Assembly: GCA_022059125.1 (NCBI GenBank)
Contig: JAEUWY010000001.1
Span: 4,216,001-4,280,000 of the forward strand
Length of the DNA stretch: 64,000 bases
DNA from: Corynespora cassiicola
Taxonomy: Eukaryota > Ascomycota > Dothideomycetes > Pleosporales > Corynesporascaceae
Direction: 5' to 3'
Shown: positions 12,459-24,246 of the stretch, piece after piece
How the letters are laid out: every line of letters begins with the position of its first letter
Position numbering within the stretch: the first letter of the stretch is position 1
The notes under the pieces: model-generated
Databases searched by the model: none
Seen by the model: only the letters and a program-made list of their open reading frames with translations
What the model was told of the DNA's origin: nothing
Position numbers and translations under genes: made by a program

Positions 12459-13948
12459 ATGGAGGAAGACAGAGCTGCCACGAACCTCGGACCTTCCACC
12501 GAAGGTGACATACCTGAAGAGCCCGCCGTTGTACCCAAACAGCCAAAGCGACGTTTCGTAGGCAGGAAGACCGCCGACAAAGTGGCGGAGAAGCCCACAG
12601 ACCCAAACTCGCAGATTGAAGATAGCAGTGCCATACAAGGTGTGCGAACAGCAGCCTGGTGTTCAATAACCATACGTATAGCTAATGTGTGGGCTTCATA
12701 GTTGCTCAACCTCGCCGAACCGCTCGTGCCTTGAATGCGATACCCGATTCTATTCTCCACGACAAAGACATCAACGATGCGATTGCACTCCTCCCGCCGA
12801 ACTACAACTTCGAGATTCACAAATGCATACACCGTATACGTACCTCGGGTGCGAAGAACATAGCCCTTCAATTTCCTGAAGGCCTGCTGCTCTTCGCCAC
12901 CACCATCTCCGACATCCTAACACAATTCTGCCCGGGCACGACGACGCTGATCATGGGTGATGTGACGTATGGCGCGTGCTGTATAGACGACTTTACGGCG
13001 CGGGCGCTCGGGTGCGACCTACTGATCCACTATGCGCACAGTTGCCTGATACCCGTGGCCGTCACGAAGATCGCGACCCTGTACATTTTCGTATCGATCA
13101 GCATCGACACTCAGCATTTGATCAACACAATCACCCAAAACTTCCCGACCGGGAAGACGATCGCGCTGGTCGGCACCATCCAGTTCAATGCCACCATCCA
13201 CGGTATCGTCCCCATCCTGCGCCGCGAGGGTTACAACCCGCTCGTTCCGCAAATCGCGCCACTATCGAAGGGAGAGGTGCTGGGTTGCACCTCCCCGTCC
13301 ATGGCCATCAAGCCAGGCCAACTTAATGCAAGAGGCAAAGAAGAGGAGGTTCCTGACATGTTGCTTTACCTTGGGGACGGACGTTTCCACCTGGAGAGCG
13401 CCATGATCGCAAACCCGCAACTTCCTGCGTACCGCTATGACCCGTATTCGCGACGCCTGACGCACGAGACTTACGAGCACGATTCGCTCTACGACCTTCG
13501 TCGGACTGCAATCTTGACCGCCCGGAAAGCACGCACTTGGGGTATCATTCTCGGCGCGCTGGGCCGACAAGGCAATCCGCACACACTGACGCTGATCGAG
13601 AATGAGCTTAAGCGCCAGGGCATCAAGTGCATCAACCTTTTACTTTCGGAAATCTTCCCGGGAAAACTGGCCATGATGTCGGACGTGGAGGCCTGGGTAC
13701 AGATTGCCTGCCCGCGACTGAGCATCGATTGGGGATATGCATTTCCTAGGCCGCTATTGAGTCCGTATGAGGCACTTGTCTCTCTTGGTGTCAGAGATGC
13801 ACCTTGGCTGGAAGAGACGGGCGAGAGCGGAATCCAAGAGAAACATGAGAGGAAGAACCTATATCCAATGGACTTCTATGCAAAGGAAGGTCTAGGCCGA
13901 ACGACTGTCGATCATGTTCGAGCCAGTGAGATCGATGTCAAAGGCTGA
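12459..13948 (+). CDS. dph1: Diphthamide biosynthesis protein 1 (radical-SAM-like ACP transferase)
   Basis: Dph1 of the Dph1-Dph2 complex, which transfers the 3-amino-3-carboxypropyl group of SAM to the conserved histidine of elongation factor 2 in the cytosol, the first step of diphthamide synthesis. Two exons, 12459-12639 and 12702-13948, are joined at a 62-nt GT-AG intron in phase 1 and give 475 residues. The family cysteines that hold the 4Fe-4S cluster are visible in [18 protein letters not shown] and [15 protein letters not shown]. Residues 1-60 are a basic, poorly conserved extension. The start is the first ATG, and exon 1 ends with IQ joined to [10 protein letters not shown]. The gene converges on the repeat protein downstream, leaving 259 bp between stops. 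Assignment to Dph1 rather than Dph2 rests on the [16 protein letters not shown] start and the SIDWG motif. Confidence 0.95.
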
Positions 13949-14207
13949 AGTGATGACCAAACTGCATGAGTTGGCGTTGGTGGTTTTGAAAAGGGTCCTC
14001 GTGCATTTCTCGGCGTTCAGACTCACGCTTCGGCATAGCTTGTATCGAAATATCTCAAAGTCTACTCGATTACATGTTAAACGTATATGCAATTTTGGAG
14101 CAAGTATGAGAATATCCGCACTCATCCTGTCTACCGTCCGAAACGCCGGTATGGGTATATACATAATACATGTACTTGTGAACAAGATCCCTTCGTCAAC
14201 CCTTGCC

Positions 14208-15940
14208 TTATAGCCACACAGCTAGCCAACCCAACCCAAAACATCCCAGCACGAGTACAGCTTCGAGCCAGCCGTCTGTCGCATCCAATCCCGGAACTCC
14301 TAAAATGACACTCGCCGAATCAGGCACTGAAGTCGGATAAGGCAAAATCCCCGGAATGTCTGACGAATAGACGATGTCCCCGCCCGTGCCCCCGCCATCC
14401 CCATAGCCCCCGCCCCCGCCGCGCGTAACCGTGACGACCGTGGTCACCGGCTGCATCACGCTCGTGCTGCCCTGTATGACGGCCACGGTGCCGTGTGGCT
14501 CCAGACTGACCACCGTGCCTGAAACGGTGACGGGCGCACCGCCCGGGACGAGCGTGGTCCCTGGCCCCAGGATGTAGTAGCCTGCGCGGTTTGCCTCGTA
14601 CACGTGATTGTTGAGCGTGAGGAGCGGGGTGTCGGTCGTGGTGTACACGGCGCCGTACGCTTGTGCGAGGGTCGAGGTTACGCCGTTGACGACGATGGCG
14701 GTGGCGGAGGGGAGGAGGGAGATGGTGGTGCCATCGACCGTTACGGCGGAACCGCCTGGTGTGAGGGTCTGTTCTGAGATGATGTACTCGGATGCGGAGT
14801 TCGCGGTGAGGACTTGGGTGCCGATGGTGACGGTCGGCAGGACGGGTGCTTCTGTGATTTGGGTCTGGAGAGAAGTGGACAGTGGTGGCTCGAAGCGCAT
14901 CGTTTCCGTGCCTACGATAATCTCGGTGCTGCTACCTGTCGTCTGAATAACGACGGGCGTGTTATCAAATATCACTGTTTGGCCTGCAGAAACAGTGGTC
15001 GACCCACCGATGACAAAGTTTCCGCCTGTGGGCTCCTTGCTAATGATAATATTGGAGGAACCAGCACTGACAGTAGCTTGAGGAGATCCTGTTGTGATTT
15101 TTTCTTGTTCTGCAGCAGCAGCAGCAGTTGTTAGCGGCCAACTGGACCAGCCTGGCTGGGATATTAGAGTTATCGGCGAACATCCCCTACAAGGTTGCGT
15201 AATGGTAAAATTTGGTTCAGCAATTTCATGATGGCCATTTGGATCTCCCGGTGCTGTTGTTTCTGCTGGTATCGGTCTGAGAGGCTCCTCAGTCGATGTC
15301 ATAGACGGTTTGACCAATGTCTCGTCCACATCGGAGATGGTTGGGGATAAAAAATCTGTTCCGGAATTTATTGGCCTAGAAGGGATCAATCCGGGCATAG
15401 AAGGTCTTGTTCCAGGTGGGGCTGAGGGCACCGACTCTGGAGGTGATGATGATGGTATTAAGATTGGAGACGAGGGAATTAAACCAGGAGGTACTACTGA
15501 TACCGTGAGACTTGATGGTAGGGGGGTTGCGGGGATTGAGGGGGGCTGCGACGGAATCAATCCAGGTGGTTGTGATGGAATAAGCTCGGGCGCATGAGAT
15601 CGGGATGGTATAATCCCAATCGGTTGCGATGGTATAAGAATTGGCCGGCCTACACGACAGACAATGTAAAAATACTGTAACTTCAGAAGGTATCGATGCC
15701 TACATACTTGGTGCGGAGGGAATCAGAGCGTAGTTTGCTAGGGGGGTATCCGACGCGACCGCTAGTGCTTTGGATCAACTTAGGAACGGTAAAATGTTAT
15801 TTACGAAACATCGAGGTGGAATTCGTACCTGCTTCGGACTGAGCCATTGTAGCTTGTGTCCACGTTGCGCAGAAGAATAGTGTATGAGATACGGAGAATA
15901 TGGTAATGTGCCTTTCATTTCTATGACGAATGTTGGACAT
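14208..15940 (-). CDS. Secreted Pro/Ser-rich repeat protein with GPI-like C-terminus
   Basis: Predicted cell-wall or surface protein. The exons 15940-15829, 15761-15708 and 15649-14208 splice in frame to about 535 residues. The N-terminus (MSNIRHRNERH then TIFSVSHTLFFCATW) resembles a signal peptide; an alternative ATG lies at 15952. Residues ~55-150 carry degenerate repeats of the type LIPSQPPG/IIPSRS/LIPSSP. The second half has three or four copies of a beta-rich unit of the form GGxxVTVxGTxxSLxPxxTAxVxxG (TPGGSAVTVDGTTISL, VPGGAPVTVSGTVVSL). This unit is common in fungal GPI-anchored wall proteins. The C-terminus LEAVLVLGCFGLGWLAVWL is hydrophobic and ends the protein, as expected for a GPI-attachment signal. 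No enzymatic domain is recognised. The function is not known to me. Confidence 0.8.
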
Positions 15941-18271
15941 GGCGGCTTGCATCACAGAGAAAGAATGACGCGACCTCACAAAAATTAGCACCGACAGAGG
16001 GGAAATATACAAGTCAAGCAGTTGGTTAAGAAGGCGACACAGCTGAAAGGACCTCCGTCCCAAATCATTCTCTGCCAAGAGGTGCAATCAATCCGAATGA
16101 AATAGGATTCTCCGCAGTCTTTCCCTGCCGATATCAGGGCTCGCTGCGGCCGATGAATGCTGTGGAGTCGAGAACAATGTCATACAGAAATTGCATAAAT
16201 TGCCGTTCATTAGGTCAACATAAGGATTTTGAGGGGTGGCTATATCCGTAAGGATTAACCCAAATGTGGACTGGCCCGATGCCCCATGGGATAAATTGTT
16301 GGCGAGCAGGGCACCTCTATGATACGTTAGCTGTATGCTTGCAAGACGCATGCCTCTTTGAAGCCGCTTAAGCGAATCTCATCCTTGCTGAAGGTTATAA
16401 GCCGGAGAGCCCAACACAAAAGCCATGCAACCGCTATGTGACTAGACGTACAAGAATGCGGGAATGTATAGCATGCAGAGAAGTGTTGTGCTGCACCAAA
16501 CCGTGCAATCGGTCGGTCCATACAGGCTAAGAGCAGTACTAGCACTACAGTTCCAGCATAACAGATCAAATCGCCCGTATGTTCTTGGTTATCGCGCTTA
16601 AGCAGAGGTTGAATGACTGCTTCGAGATCTACTGTGTCCTGTCTTGGTGGCACGCATTGATGGAATGGTCAAAACTGGAATCGGTATCATGGGGTGCAGG
16701 TCCTGATAGTTGTGAATGTGGCCGGCGCGCCGGTCCGTACAAGGATGAAAACAATCAGCCGGTAGCAACTTATCCAATAACATGCCTCTTGCACCCTAGA
16801 CTGTACCGCAGGTGAATCTCGGGCAAATCATGTGCACGAGATAACAGCGTAACCGGCGTTGCTGATTCAGATGATGGTTTGTCTAGAAGGAGCCACAAAT
16901 GTTCTTTGCAGCGCTTGGCTTCGAGTCCGAACCTGGGCTTGAGACGTGGTATGATGAGCTGATATTTCTCCGTCCATAGCCTGGGGAAAAGAGAACAGGC
17001 ATCGCGCCCGCCTTTCATCTATTGGAGATCCCGCTTTAGCATTGACGAAGGAGAGGTGACTTGTCGCGTTGCTGCAGGCTACCGCCTTAATGCCCTTTGT
17101 CCGACACCTGTGTATCGAACGAGGGACTAGTACTACGGAACACCCTCAGGAGCATGTAGATCCATGGATGCTCCGAGACTATTGATTCCGAGTGATTCAT
17201 GGTGGGGGAAGAAGCCAGCCTGTAAACTGATTTTACCACTTATTTTCTTGGACAGACACCAGCTCTCTCGTGAAGGCTGGCTTCTGCAGCAGAGTTTGGT
17301 CGACACGGGACGATTTATTCTTATCGCACCGTTCGCGGTTGAATACGAAGTACTTGCCTTAACGACAAGAACCCAGAGAATTCCTGGGGAGAGCAAACAG
17401 AATAAAGACGCGGACTGGTGGAAACGACAACGATGGTACGGGTTGCACAGAATAACCGATGCTGGGTTCATGCAGCCACCCTTGTACGTCAATTGAGCAA
17501 ACGTAGGCTTATTCTCAGTTCCCGGGCTAGAAAGACAGAGATTCGGAGCCTTGCCTGGATGTATTCTCGTGCAGAAACTGCAGCCAGCCTATTGTATCAC
17601 CGACGGACAGCGAAGTGGTGTAGATAAGCTACACCAGAGAGGGATGGCTTAGGAATAGGCCGGCGACCTTTGACTCCGGCTTAGGCATTCATGCGCTGTA
17701 GACTGCGGCAAGCCTGAAGAACGAAACCGTAATGGCGTCTGGAATGGTGTGGGATCACTTTCGCATTGGGGAGAACCTCGAGATTAGTGCCGAGCTAGTG
17801 TGCAGGTGAGTTGCTCACCTCGCGTCGCGCTCCGAGTCTTGGTGCGCACGTGCCCAGGCCAAGACCCAAAATTAAGCGAGTTCCAACACAGCTGTGGAAT
17901 ATTTCCTCAACCCGAACTTTCGACAACCTCGACCCCACGACAACAGCCGATTGCGCCAGGAGACCCGACACCAAGGTGAGTACTTACCACGATATACGAG
18001 ACCGACGATCAGATTCGGCCTACGACCGCGAGAACCGCTCCCACACGTACCTCACCACCGTCCGCCGATGCTTCTTGAGACAGCTGCGAATCGATACCAA
18101 TCGATAATCTGGCGGCAGAACAAGTCCAGCGTTGCATACCGGACAATGGATACACTGTTGGATGTGCGGGCGGCTCTCGCGTTTGGCGGTCCGAGACTGG
18201 TCGATGGACATTCACGAGGGAGTGCATGCTGACAGGAATTTTCGCTAGCAGTCTTCTAACACACCGCAATC
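15941..18271. other. 2.3-kb intergenic region without a clear gene
   Basis: Only short overlapping frames on both strands. Minus-strand fragments around 16350-17010 have ordinary protein-like composition, but I could not join them into one model with good splice sites, so they may be a decayed gene or chance. The right part (about 17750-18271) is the likely promoter and leader of the S8 gene. A GTGAGTACTTACC sequence near 17973 would fit the donor of a 5'-UTR intron. Confidence 0.5.
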
Positions 18272-18977
18272 ATGGGGTATATACTCTCTCATACATGGTC
18301 TATGGCTTCAATAGCTGACATTGTACAGTATCTCTCGCGACTCTCGCCACAAACGCTCCGCCTCTGGCGCGAAGCGCGCATACTACCGCAAGAAGAGGTA
18401 TGCATAAACCGATCGCATCTACAGTCATGTCTAACATGGCTTTAGGGCTTTCGAGAAGGGTCGCCAGCCCGCCAACACCCGTATTGGCGCTAAGCGTATC
18501 CATCTTGTCCGCACCCGCGGTGGCAACCGCAAGTTCCGTGCTCTCCGTCTCGACTCCGGTAACTTCTCATGGGGATCTGAGGGTGTCGCCAAGAAGACCC
18601 GTGTGATCGGTGTCGTCTACCACCCCTCCAACAACGAGCTTGTCCGCACCAACACCCTCACCAAGTCGGCCGTCGTCCAGATCGATGCTGCTCCTTTCCG
18701 TCAATGGTTCGAGGCCCACTACGGCCAGAACCTCGGCCGCAGGAGGCAGGCCAAGGCTGGCGAGGAGGAGGAGAAGAAGAAGTCCAAGTCGGTTGAGAAG
18801 AAGCAGGCCGACCGCTTCAAGGCCTCTGGCAAGGTCGAGAACGCCCTCGAGAAGCAGTTCGAGGCCGGTCGTCTCTATGCCGTTGTCTCCTCCAGGCCCG
18901 GTCAGAGCGGTCGCTGCGACGGCTACATCCTCGAGGGTGAGGAGCTTTCCTTCTACCAGCGTCTCCTCAGGAAGTAG
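18272..18977 (+). CDS. rps8: 40S ribosomal protein S8 (eS8)
   Basis: Structural protein of the small ribosomal subunit. The three exons are 18272-18276 (only ATGGG), 18329-18397 and 18446-18977, and both introns are short GT-AG types of about 50 nt. The joined protein begins MGISRDSRHKRSASGAKRAY and runs through the family hallmarks RKKRAFEKGRQPANTRIG, VRTRGGNRKFRALRLD and GYILEGEELSFYQRLL, ending RK. The length (about 201 residues) matches eukaryotic eS8. The five-base first exon is typical of ribosomal protein genes and is easily missed by automatic prediction. Upstream lies a plausible leader with pyrimidine-rich stretches. Confidence 0.97.
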
Positions 18978-19653
18978 AGGGGTTCTTTGGCGATCTTTCG
19001 GTGCATGGGACAGGTCAAAATGGGTGTTCATTCATGTATCTGGTCTGCATAGTCACAGTGCTCTGAATGAACCTGGCGTTGAGCCACTTCACTAGATACC
19101 ACGAGGCTATGAATTGGCTATGAATTACGGGTTCTCAACAAGAGTGTGAAGCACCATTTATGTGATCTAGTCCCGCGTTTGAAAATATGCAGCACATGTC
19201 ACACTAGGGCGAGAGCCACCAAATAGCAGAAACGCTGGGGTCCCATCCAAGACCCATTCCATTTTCATTCCTGTTCATATATGTCCACTAGGGTCCGCCC
19301 CGCAAGCGACCAAGTCCTGTTGAAGATCAATAACCATATCCGTCGCTCCCGCTCTCGCAATTGCAAAAAGAGCCCCAGCTCCCGTGCCCAATATGTCCTT
19401 GAATGTCTGACGCGTGTGATGTAAAGGTGCTTGAGCATCCCAAGTCAAGAAACCGAGCTCTTACAGCGAAGAGAAAACCAAAAGGAATCAAAAGAATCAT
19501 GCAACGCATGGATAGCCAAACATGTAGCGGATGTGCAAGGGCTGGTACTATCGCGTATGAGGTTAACGGTATAGGTGTGGCGTGAAAGGAAATTAGGAGT
19601 CTCACTGTCGATATCATCGCATCTCGTCAATGTCAGAGGGGTTCAGCCATCTC
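18978..19653. other. Intergenic, 3' regions of two convergent genes
   Basis: Terminator regions of rps8 (plus) and the DUF7730-type gene (minus). Nothing else is recognised. Confidence 0.6.
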
Positions 19654-20766
19654 TCAGTTCTTTCTCTTCATCATATTAAAGGCCTTTACCAGGCCAATTC
19701 GGAGGTCAACTTCAGCGATGCGGTCGGGGTCCCCAATCTCATTGATTGTACCATGCGCAGCGCATGCGTTGTGGTCAAGCTCTTCCGTGGTGTAGGTGTC
19801 ACCATCAAAGAGAACTCGCAGACGAATCCAGCTTGGAAGGATCTTGACGACAGACTGGCGCTCGAAGATCTCACAGGATAGGGTCGCGTGTAAGCGTTGG
19901 GTGTATTCAGTCGGATGCTCGTCCCCCATCTTACCCCACACCATTCCGAATCCTTTGTGTGAGCTCCCCAACTCGAGAATAATGGTGAGCGTTTTAAGAC
20001 CCCTGTAGGCGTGCTTGATCTCATGATAGCCTCCTGTAAGGACCCATCTTCCGGCATAAAACGACCTCAATCGAATGGTCAAATGGCGGATGAGACGAGC
20101 GTACCCACTAGGGAAAAGTGGCACCCTGAAATCAGGCTGTGGATTCATCTCCAAGCTAGGGGCTGTGATCTCAAAGTCATTATTTCCGTATAGGACTGAT
20201 TTCGTTTCGATATTGATCTCCTTGTTCGCGCGCAGGATTGCAGGATTGAACCCTTGAAAACGTGTAATCTTGAACTTTGGTCCATCGACTGTGTGATGAC
20301 ATAATGCGTGAGAGATTCCAGGAAGGAGCTCGCGGTCTTCGGGGCAAATGAAGCCATGGAAATCGTGGTTAGAGGAGGCCTGTCGCTGCCGAACGCATAT
20401 AAGCGCAGGGACCGTCAGCACGCTGGCGTATACCTTTTGCCTAACCGAAAGCGGAAGATCCAAGAACGAAAGTCTCGTAGATTTCTCACAAGATGAATCT
20501 AGGGGAGTATCAGGGGACCCGGTAGGATTGTTAGAGGACCCTGCCACCTCTTTGTTGGTAGAGGTATTGTCGGCCGCGCTTTTTAATACGACGAGTAGCT
20601 TGAACGTATTGTCCGAAGCGATTGTCCCATCGAAGGTGGCTTTCGAGACTTGAGAATTGCTGAAAATGGCAAAATTCCCATCATCGAATCCTCCAGTTGG
20701 TGGTGGCGTTAATAACTGTTCGCTACCATGCGGTGGAGTTTTTGGGGTGCCGATGACAGGAGGCAT
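19654..20766 (-). CDS. DUF7730/F-box-like fungal protein
   Basis: Intronless gene for 370 residues, start MPPVIGTPKTPPHG. After a disordered Ser/Thr/Pro-rich N-terminus of ~100 residues comes SFLDLPLSVRQKVYASVL, the Leu-Pro-x2-(V/I)R-x2-(I/V)Y pattern at the start of many fungal F-box-like and DUF7730 domains. Then follow PAILRANKEINIETKSVLYG and ARLIRHLTIRL, which match the domain's usual 'NR-I..E...LYG.N.F' and 'I..L.I' blocks. No catalytic motif is seen. Members are abundant in Dothideomycetes and mostly uncharacterised; a ubiquitin-ligase adaptor role is only suggested by the F-box resemblance. A second, unrelated-length member lies at 60196-61068. Confidence 0.8.
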   Translation of the reverse strand: MPPVIGTPKTPPHGSEQLLTPPPTGGFDDGNFAIFSNSQVSKATFDGTIASDNTFKLLVVLKSAADNTSTNKEVAGSSNNPTGSPDTPLDSSCEKSTRLSFLDLPLSVRQKVYASVLTVPALICVRQRQASSNHDFHGFICPEDRELLPGISHALCHHTVDGPKFKITRFQGFNPAILRANKEINIETKSVLYGNNDFEITAPSLEMNPQPDFRVPLFPSGYARLIRHLTIRLRSFYAGRWVLTGGYHEIKHAYRGLKTLTIILELGSSHKGFGMVWGKMGDEHPTEYTQRLHATLSCEIFERQSVVKILPSWIRLRVLFDGDTYTTEELDHNACAAHGTINEIGDPDRIAEVDLRIGLVKAFNMMKRKN

Positions 20767-21196
20767 CTTTTCAAGCAGACACTAAACAAAAAGAGAGTAA
20801 CGGGCGTGTTGGACTGCGACCTGGGTCTGTGGTGAATGAATAGCGACCAATGGTCAAGGGAGGGTTGGCGACCTTGATATGCACCAATACGAAGGTGGAG
20901 GTGAAGGTGGCGGCAACTGAGAGAAACACGATCAATTGATAGGTACAGGTGGTAGAGCTAACTTCACCTCACCTAGAGTTTACTCACCTTCTACGAGACC
21001 AAGTGAGCGACACACAAAGGCTTGTTGATCTTGAGGAGTATGCCAATGCAGATGTGAGAGTCTAGCGCTCGGACTAGGGCCTCCGCACCCAGTCGCCAGA
21101 GTGATACAAGACAGCAACCATTTGGAGAAGGTCGCATGATGACACCGATATAATAGAATTGGAGGAAGTCGGTACGGAATGTCAACGGTTGGCTAT
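20767..21196. other. Intergenic, promoter of the DUF7730-type gene
   Basis: Upstream of the minus-strand gene ending at 19654 and downstream of the LCCL gene. No further feature is seen. Confidence 0.6.
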
Positions 21197-23032
21197 TTAG
21201 TGAAGGGATGCCACCTCCTCTGTCATGACCCAAGTTCCATTCCCGAAAAGCGTCCCGGGCTTGGTGTAATCTAATGTTTTCCCGTCCCTGACATATGCAA
21301 AGCGCAAATACTCCTTTAGTTCCATCTCTATCGATCTAGTCCATTGGAACCCGAATTTGGAGCCAACGCCGTCATCAAAGAATGCACGGTCTCTCTCCAC
21401 GTCATTAACCAGCACGCTTATTCCATCTACATTGGGAGGCGGGGTGCCCCACGAGAATGCGGCGACTAAGTTCTCTGCGGTAAATGATATCGTTGGCTCT
21501 GGGATAAATGGCAGGATAGAATTGAACTTTCCATCTTCCCTCAAGGCAGCCTCTGTCTGTAAGATCGAATCGAAGTCCCAGCGTGCGACACCGTTGATAA
21601 ATAGCCCAAGGAGTATACCCTGGTAGACTAGTGAAGGGCGCGTCTGCATACTTGTACCCGGAAGGAGAAGTAGACCTATGATATAATGATGTATGCGCAA
21701 TGAGACGTCAGGTATCATTAGACAAACAGCAATCCCGAGTAGGAATAGACCGTATAAGCCTAGATAGCGAAGTAGCCTTCCCTCGAGCCAGAAAAAATAC
21801 ACCTGTCCAATGATGATCAGGAAAAGAACAACAAGAATGAGGGCCAGTGCTAATTTAGCGCCAGGCTGTTGTTCGAGATCATGAGCTGTGAGGCGTTGAA
21901 TGGGGATCCAATCGAACGTGTAGTTTGACAGGGCACCAAACCAGAAACCGCCGAGCCACAGGAAGGTTTTTTCGAACTGGGCAGTTAATCCTTGTAGGGT
22001 ACGCCTAACAGTTGTCCGGTAAATGATTACAGCGCAGAAGAGTGCAGGAAGCAGGCGCTTTGCAAACATGGAAATATGGTCCGGCAGAACAGTGCTGTTG
22101 TGGCGGGATGCTTCTGGTGGATCAGAAACAAAACTGACGTGGGCGAAAATGAGGACGAAGATGGGGAAGAACAACAAAGGCGACGTAGAAAACATGGAGA
22201 AGGCGCCTGTAAATGCTAATGAAACAACGAGCAGTAGCTGACGTGACTCGCTACCACAATGGAATTTGGAATCCTTGGCTAGAAAGAATGACAGCGGGAA
22301 GTATGAATCGAACGGTATCGACTCGATGCCGTTGTTACTGGTACCCTTGAAATCATCACGCTCCCCGACACGAGAGATACGGCCACAGCCCCCTGCGCCA
22401 TCGCTGATAATGCCAGCATGAATCGCAGAACCACATATGAAGCTGTCGCCACGGTATGCTGGCCCTCCAATTATGAAGGGGCGGTAGGTGATATCCAGGG
22501 GGCCAACGGGATGCGGATTCAGCACCTGAACTCCAGCGCATTTGGCAGGGCAGCGGAACGCAAATGTGCTGTTGGAGAATGGCCGACAATCAATGCCGTC
22601 TATGCCGCACCCGTTTTTTGGCCTCCAGAGCGTATCTGTGCACTCGAGGCTGACTACATCATGGCCCTCGCTATCCTTAATCGGTAGCTGCAACCGGAGG
22701 AGAAATGAGAAGAGGAGGACCCATATCAACAGAACAACAGCGAGAAGTGTTATCTTCAAAGTCCGAGTTGGCAACATGCGTTTGAGGATGAGCATCGGGG
22801 CTTCTTGCGCTGAAGCAAAGAATGGAGTAATCGATTGCGGTCGAGGGGGTTGGGGCCCCTTTAGCCACTGCCAGCCTTTTGGACGGTTTGATTTGGAACC
22901 GGGTGCCGGGAGACTGTCCTCGAATTCCAGTTGCTCGGTGGGAAGCAATCGTGCCTGCTCGTCCGCCTCAGGTCCTGCTACTGTGTCATCGTGGTAGGGG
23001 GCGCGTGCGGCGTGCGCATCGTCTAGTGACAT
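21197..23032 (-). CDS. LCCL-domain multipass membrane protein
   Basis: Intronless, 611 residues. The cytosolic N-terminal ~95 residues are followed by a membrane segment (KITLLAVVLLIWVLLFSFLL). A lumenal or extracellular LCCL domain comes next at ~130-240, with its hallmark YRGDSFICGSAIHAGIISD followed by GGCGRI, and conserved cysteines. Six or more further hydrophobic segments fill ~260-500 (for example LALALILVVLFLIIIGQVYF). A soluble tail of ~100 residues contains a second hydrophilic block ending at TEEVASLH. LCCL domains occur in cochlin, Limulus factor C and a fungal-specific family of multipass proteins; the fungal proteins have no established biochemical role. The start is the only ATG that precedes the acidic N-terminus MSLDDAHAARAPYHDD. 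Family confidence is high; function is unknown. Confidence 0.9.
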   Translation of the reverse strand: MSLDDAHAARAPYHDDTVAGPEADEQARLLPTEQLEFEDSLPAPGSKSNRPKGWQWLKGPQPPRPQSITPFFASAQEAPMLILKRMLPTRTLKITLLAVVLLIWVLLFSFLLRLQLPIKDSEGHDVVSLECTDTLWRPKNGCGIDGIDCRPFSNSTFAFRCPAKCAGVQVLNPHPVGPLDITYRPFIIGGPAYRGDSFICGSAIHAGIISDGAGGCGRISRVGERDDFKGTSNNGIESIPFDSYFPLSFFLAKDSKFHCGSESRQLLLVVSLAFTGAFSMFSTSPLLFFPIFVLIFAHVSFVSDPPEASRHNSTVLPDHISMFAKRLLPALFCAVIIYRTTVRRTLQGLTAQFEKTFLWLGGFWFGALSNYTFDWIPIQRLTAHDLEQQPGAKLALALILVVLFLIIIGQVYFFWLEGRLLRYLGLYGLFLLGIAVCLMIPDVSLRIHHYIIGLLLLPGTSMQTRPSLVYQGILLGLFINGVARWDFDSILQTEAALREDGKFNSILPFIPEPTISFTAENLVAAFSWGTPPPNVDGISVLVNDVERDRAFFDDGVGSKFGFQWTRSIEMELKEYLRFAYVRDGKTLDYTKPGTLFGNGTWVMTEEVASLH

Positions 23033-24246
23033 TGGTGTTGTTCCTGTCTTTGTTAGTATGCCCTAGGGTAGTGAGTATGATTCCAAAGGCTTACAGAAGC
23101 AATTTGCGAACGAAGACATGGCGTTGGAGACTCGCCAGCCATGCGTGGAGAACGCGCTCGGGGCCGTGTGGCGACTTCCTCGGCGCAACGCAGCAGCCAA
23201 TGAGAGGCAGCCTTTTGGCGAAGCAGAGAAACATCGTGTCGCGGCCTTGTCAATTGTTGGAGCTGGCAGCATCGGTCGGTGAGATGCATCTTCTATGAAG
23301 TTCTGCAATGAGATATGTTCAATTAGGTTCTAAGGTTCCGGCGCAAATGCAGGGTCGTGCCCAAAGTAGTTTAGCGTCGAAGTTACGGAGCAGCACCCGC
23401 GAAGACCTGATTTGCTTTCCGGGTTTCCCCTTCAAGTATTCTCACTCATTTTGTCCTATTCATACACCTTACTGGCTTCAAAAATTATGTTTTACGTTGG
23501 TTAGTATATGGCCACTTGTGTGTTGCTGTGCCTAGGTATGTACCAAGCAATCTCATTCCAAGGCCCAGAGGACTACCCTGACCCCAATTGTATCCAGAAG
23601 ATCCAGCGTTCAAGGACAGTGCTAACTCCATATTGCTCTGGAATTCTGTAAGGTATGTACAGTCGGTTTATAGCGCCAAATTAAAAATCAATGACCGTTA
23701 CCTTCTATCCCTGTTCATTCGGCAACAGGTCTTTGGTACATCTTGTAATCGTAACATTCATGCATATCAGCAGCCTGTCAGTGCAGCTACTTTCACTGAG
23801 ATAAGTAGTGGAGGGATATTTATGCATCTATTTGTTCGGTACGCTTGGGACCGATAGTGTCACCCCGAAAATTATGCATCTATTCGGTCTTGCACAACAG
23901 AACAGAACAAGAGAAAAGCGACTGTTACTCAGGGCTTAGATGATGTTATTCACATGGTAAATGATGAAAGCAACCACTTTGTGTGAACTGCTCTCTTTTA
24001 TTCTGGTGGATTGTGTTTCACAGCTTTTGTTTGAGAGCCCGCCTTTAGTACGACGGCACAGTTGCTCTCACAGGGGCTTTATTCTGCTGAGAGCAAGATT
24101 TTTCACATGTGCTTTACGTTATCTGATAATTAAGTAAATCCTTAGGAATGGCGTTCTTAAAATACCCACTGTTCTACTTCAACTTCCTTACCCCGATCCT
24201 TCTCCAACACAACACCTTACAACTATTCGATCAACTTCATATCAAA
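23033..24246. other. 1.2-kb AT-richer intergenic region
   Basis: Divergent promoter region between the LCCL gene (minus) and the small secreted protein (plus). No coding potential, tRNA or repeat is recognised. An ATG at 24148 starts a frame that runs into the secreted-protein gene in phase, but it lacks a signal peptide at its start, so I take the later ATG as the true start. Confidence 0.6.

Noticed and set aside
16088..17018. Minus-strand fragments with protein-like composition.
   Set aside because: I could not join them with good splice sites or match a family; they are noted in the intergenic entry as a possible relic only.
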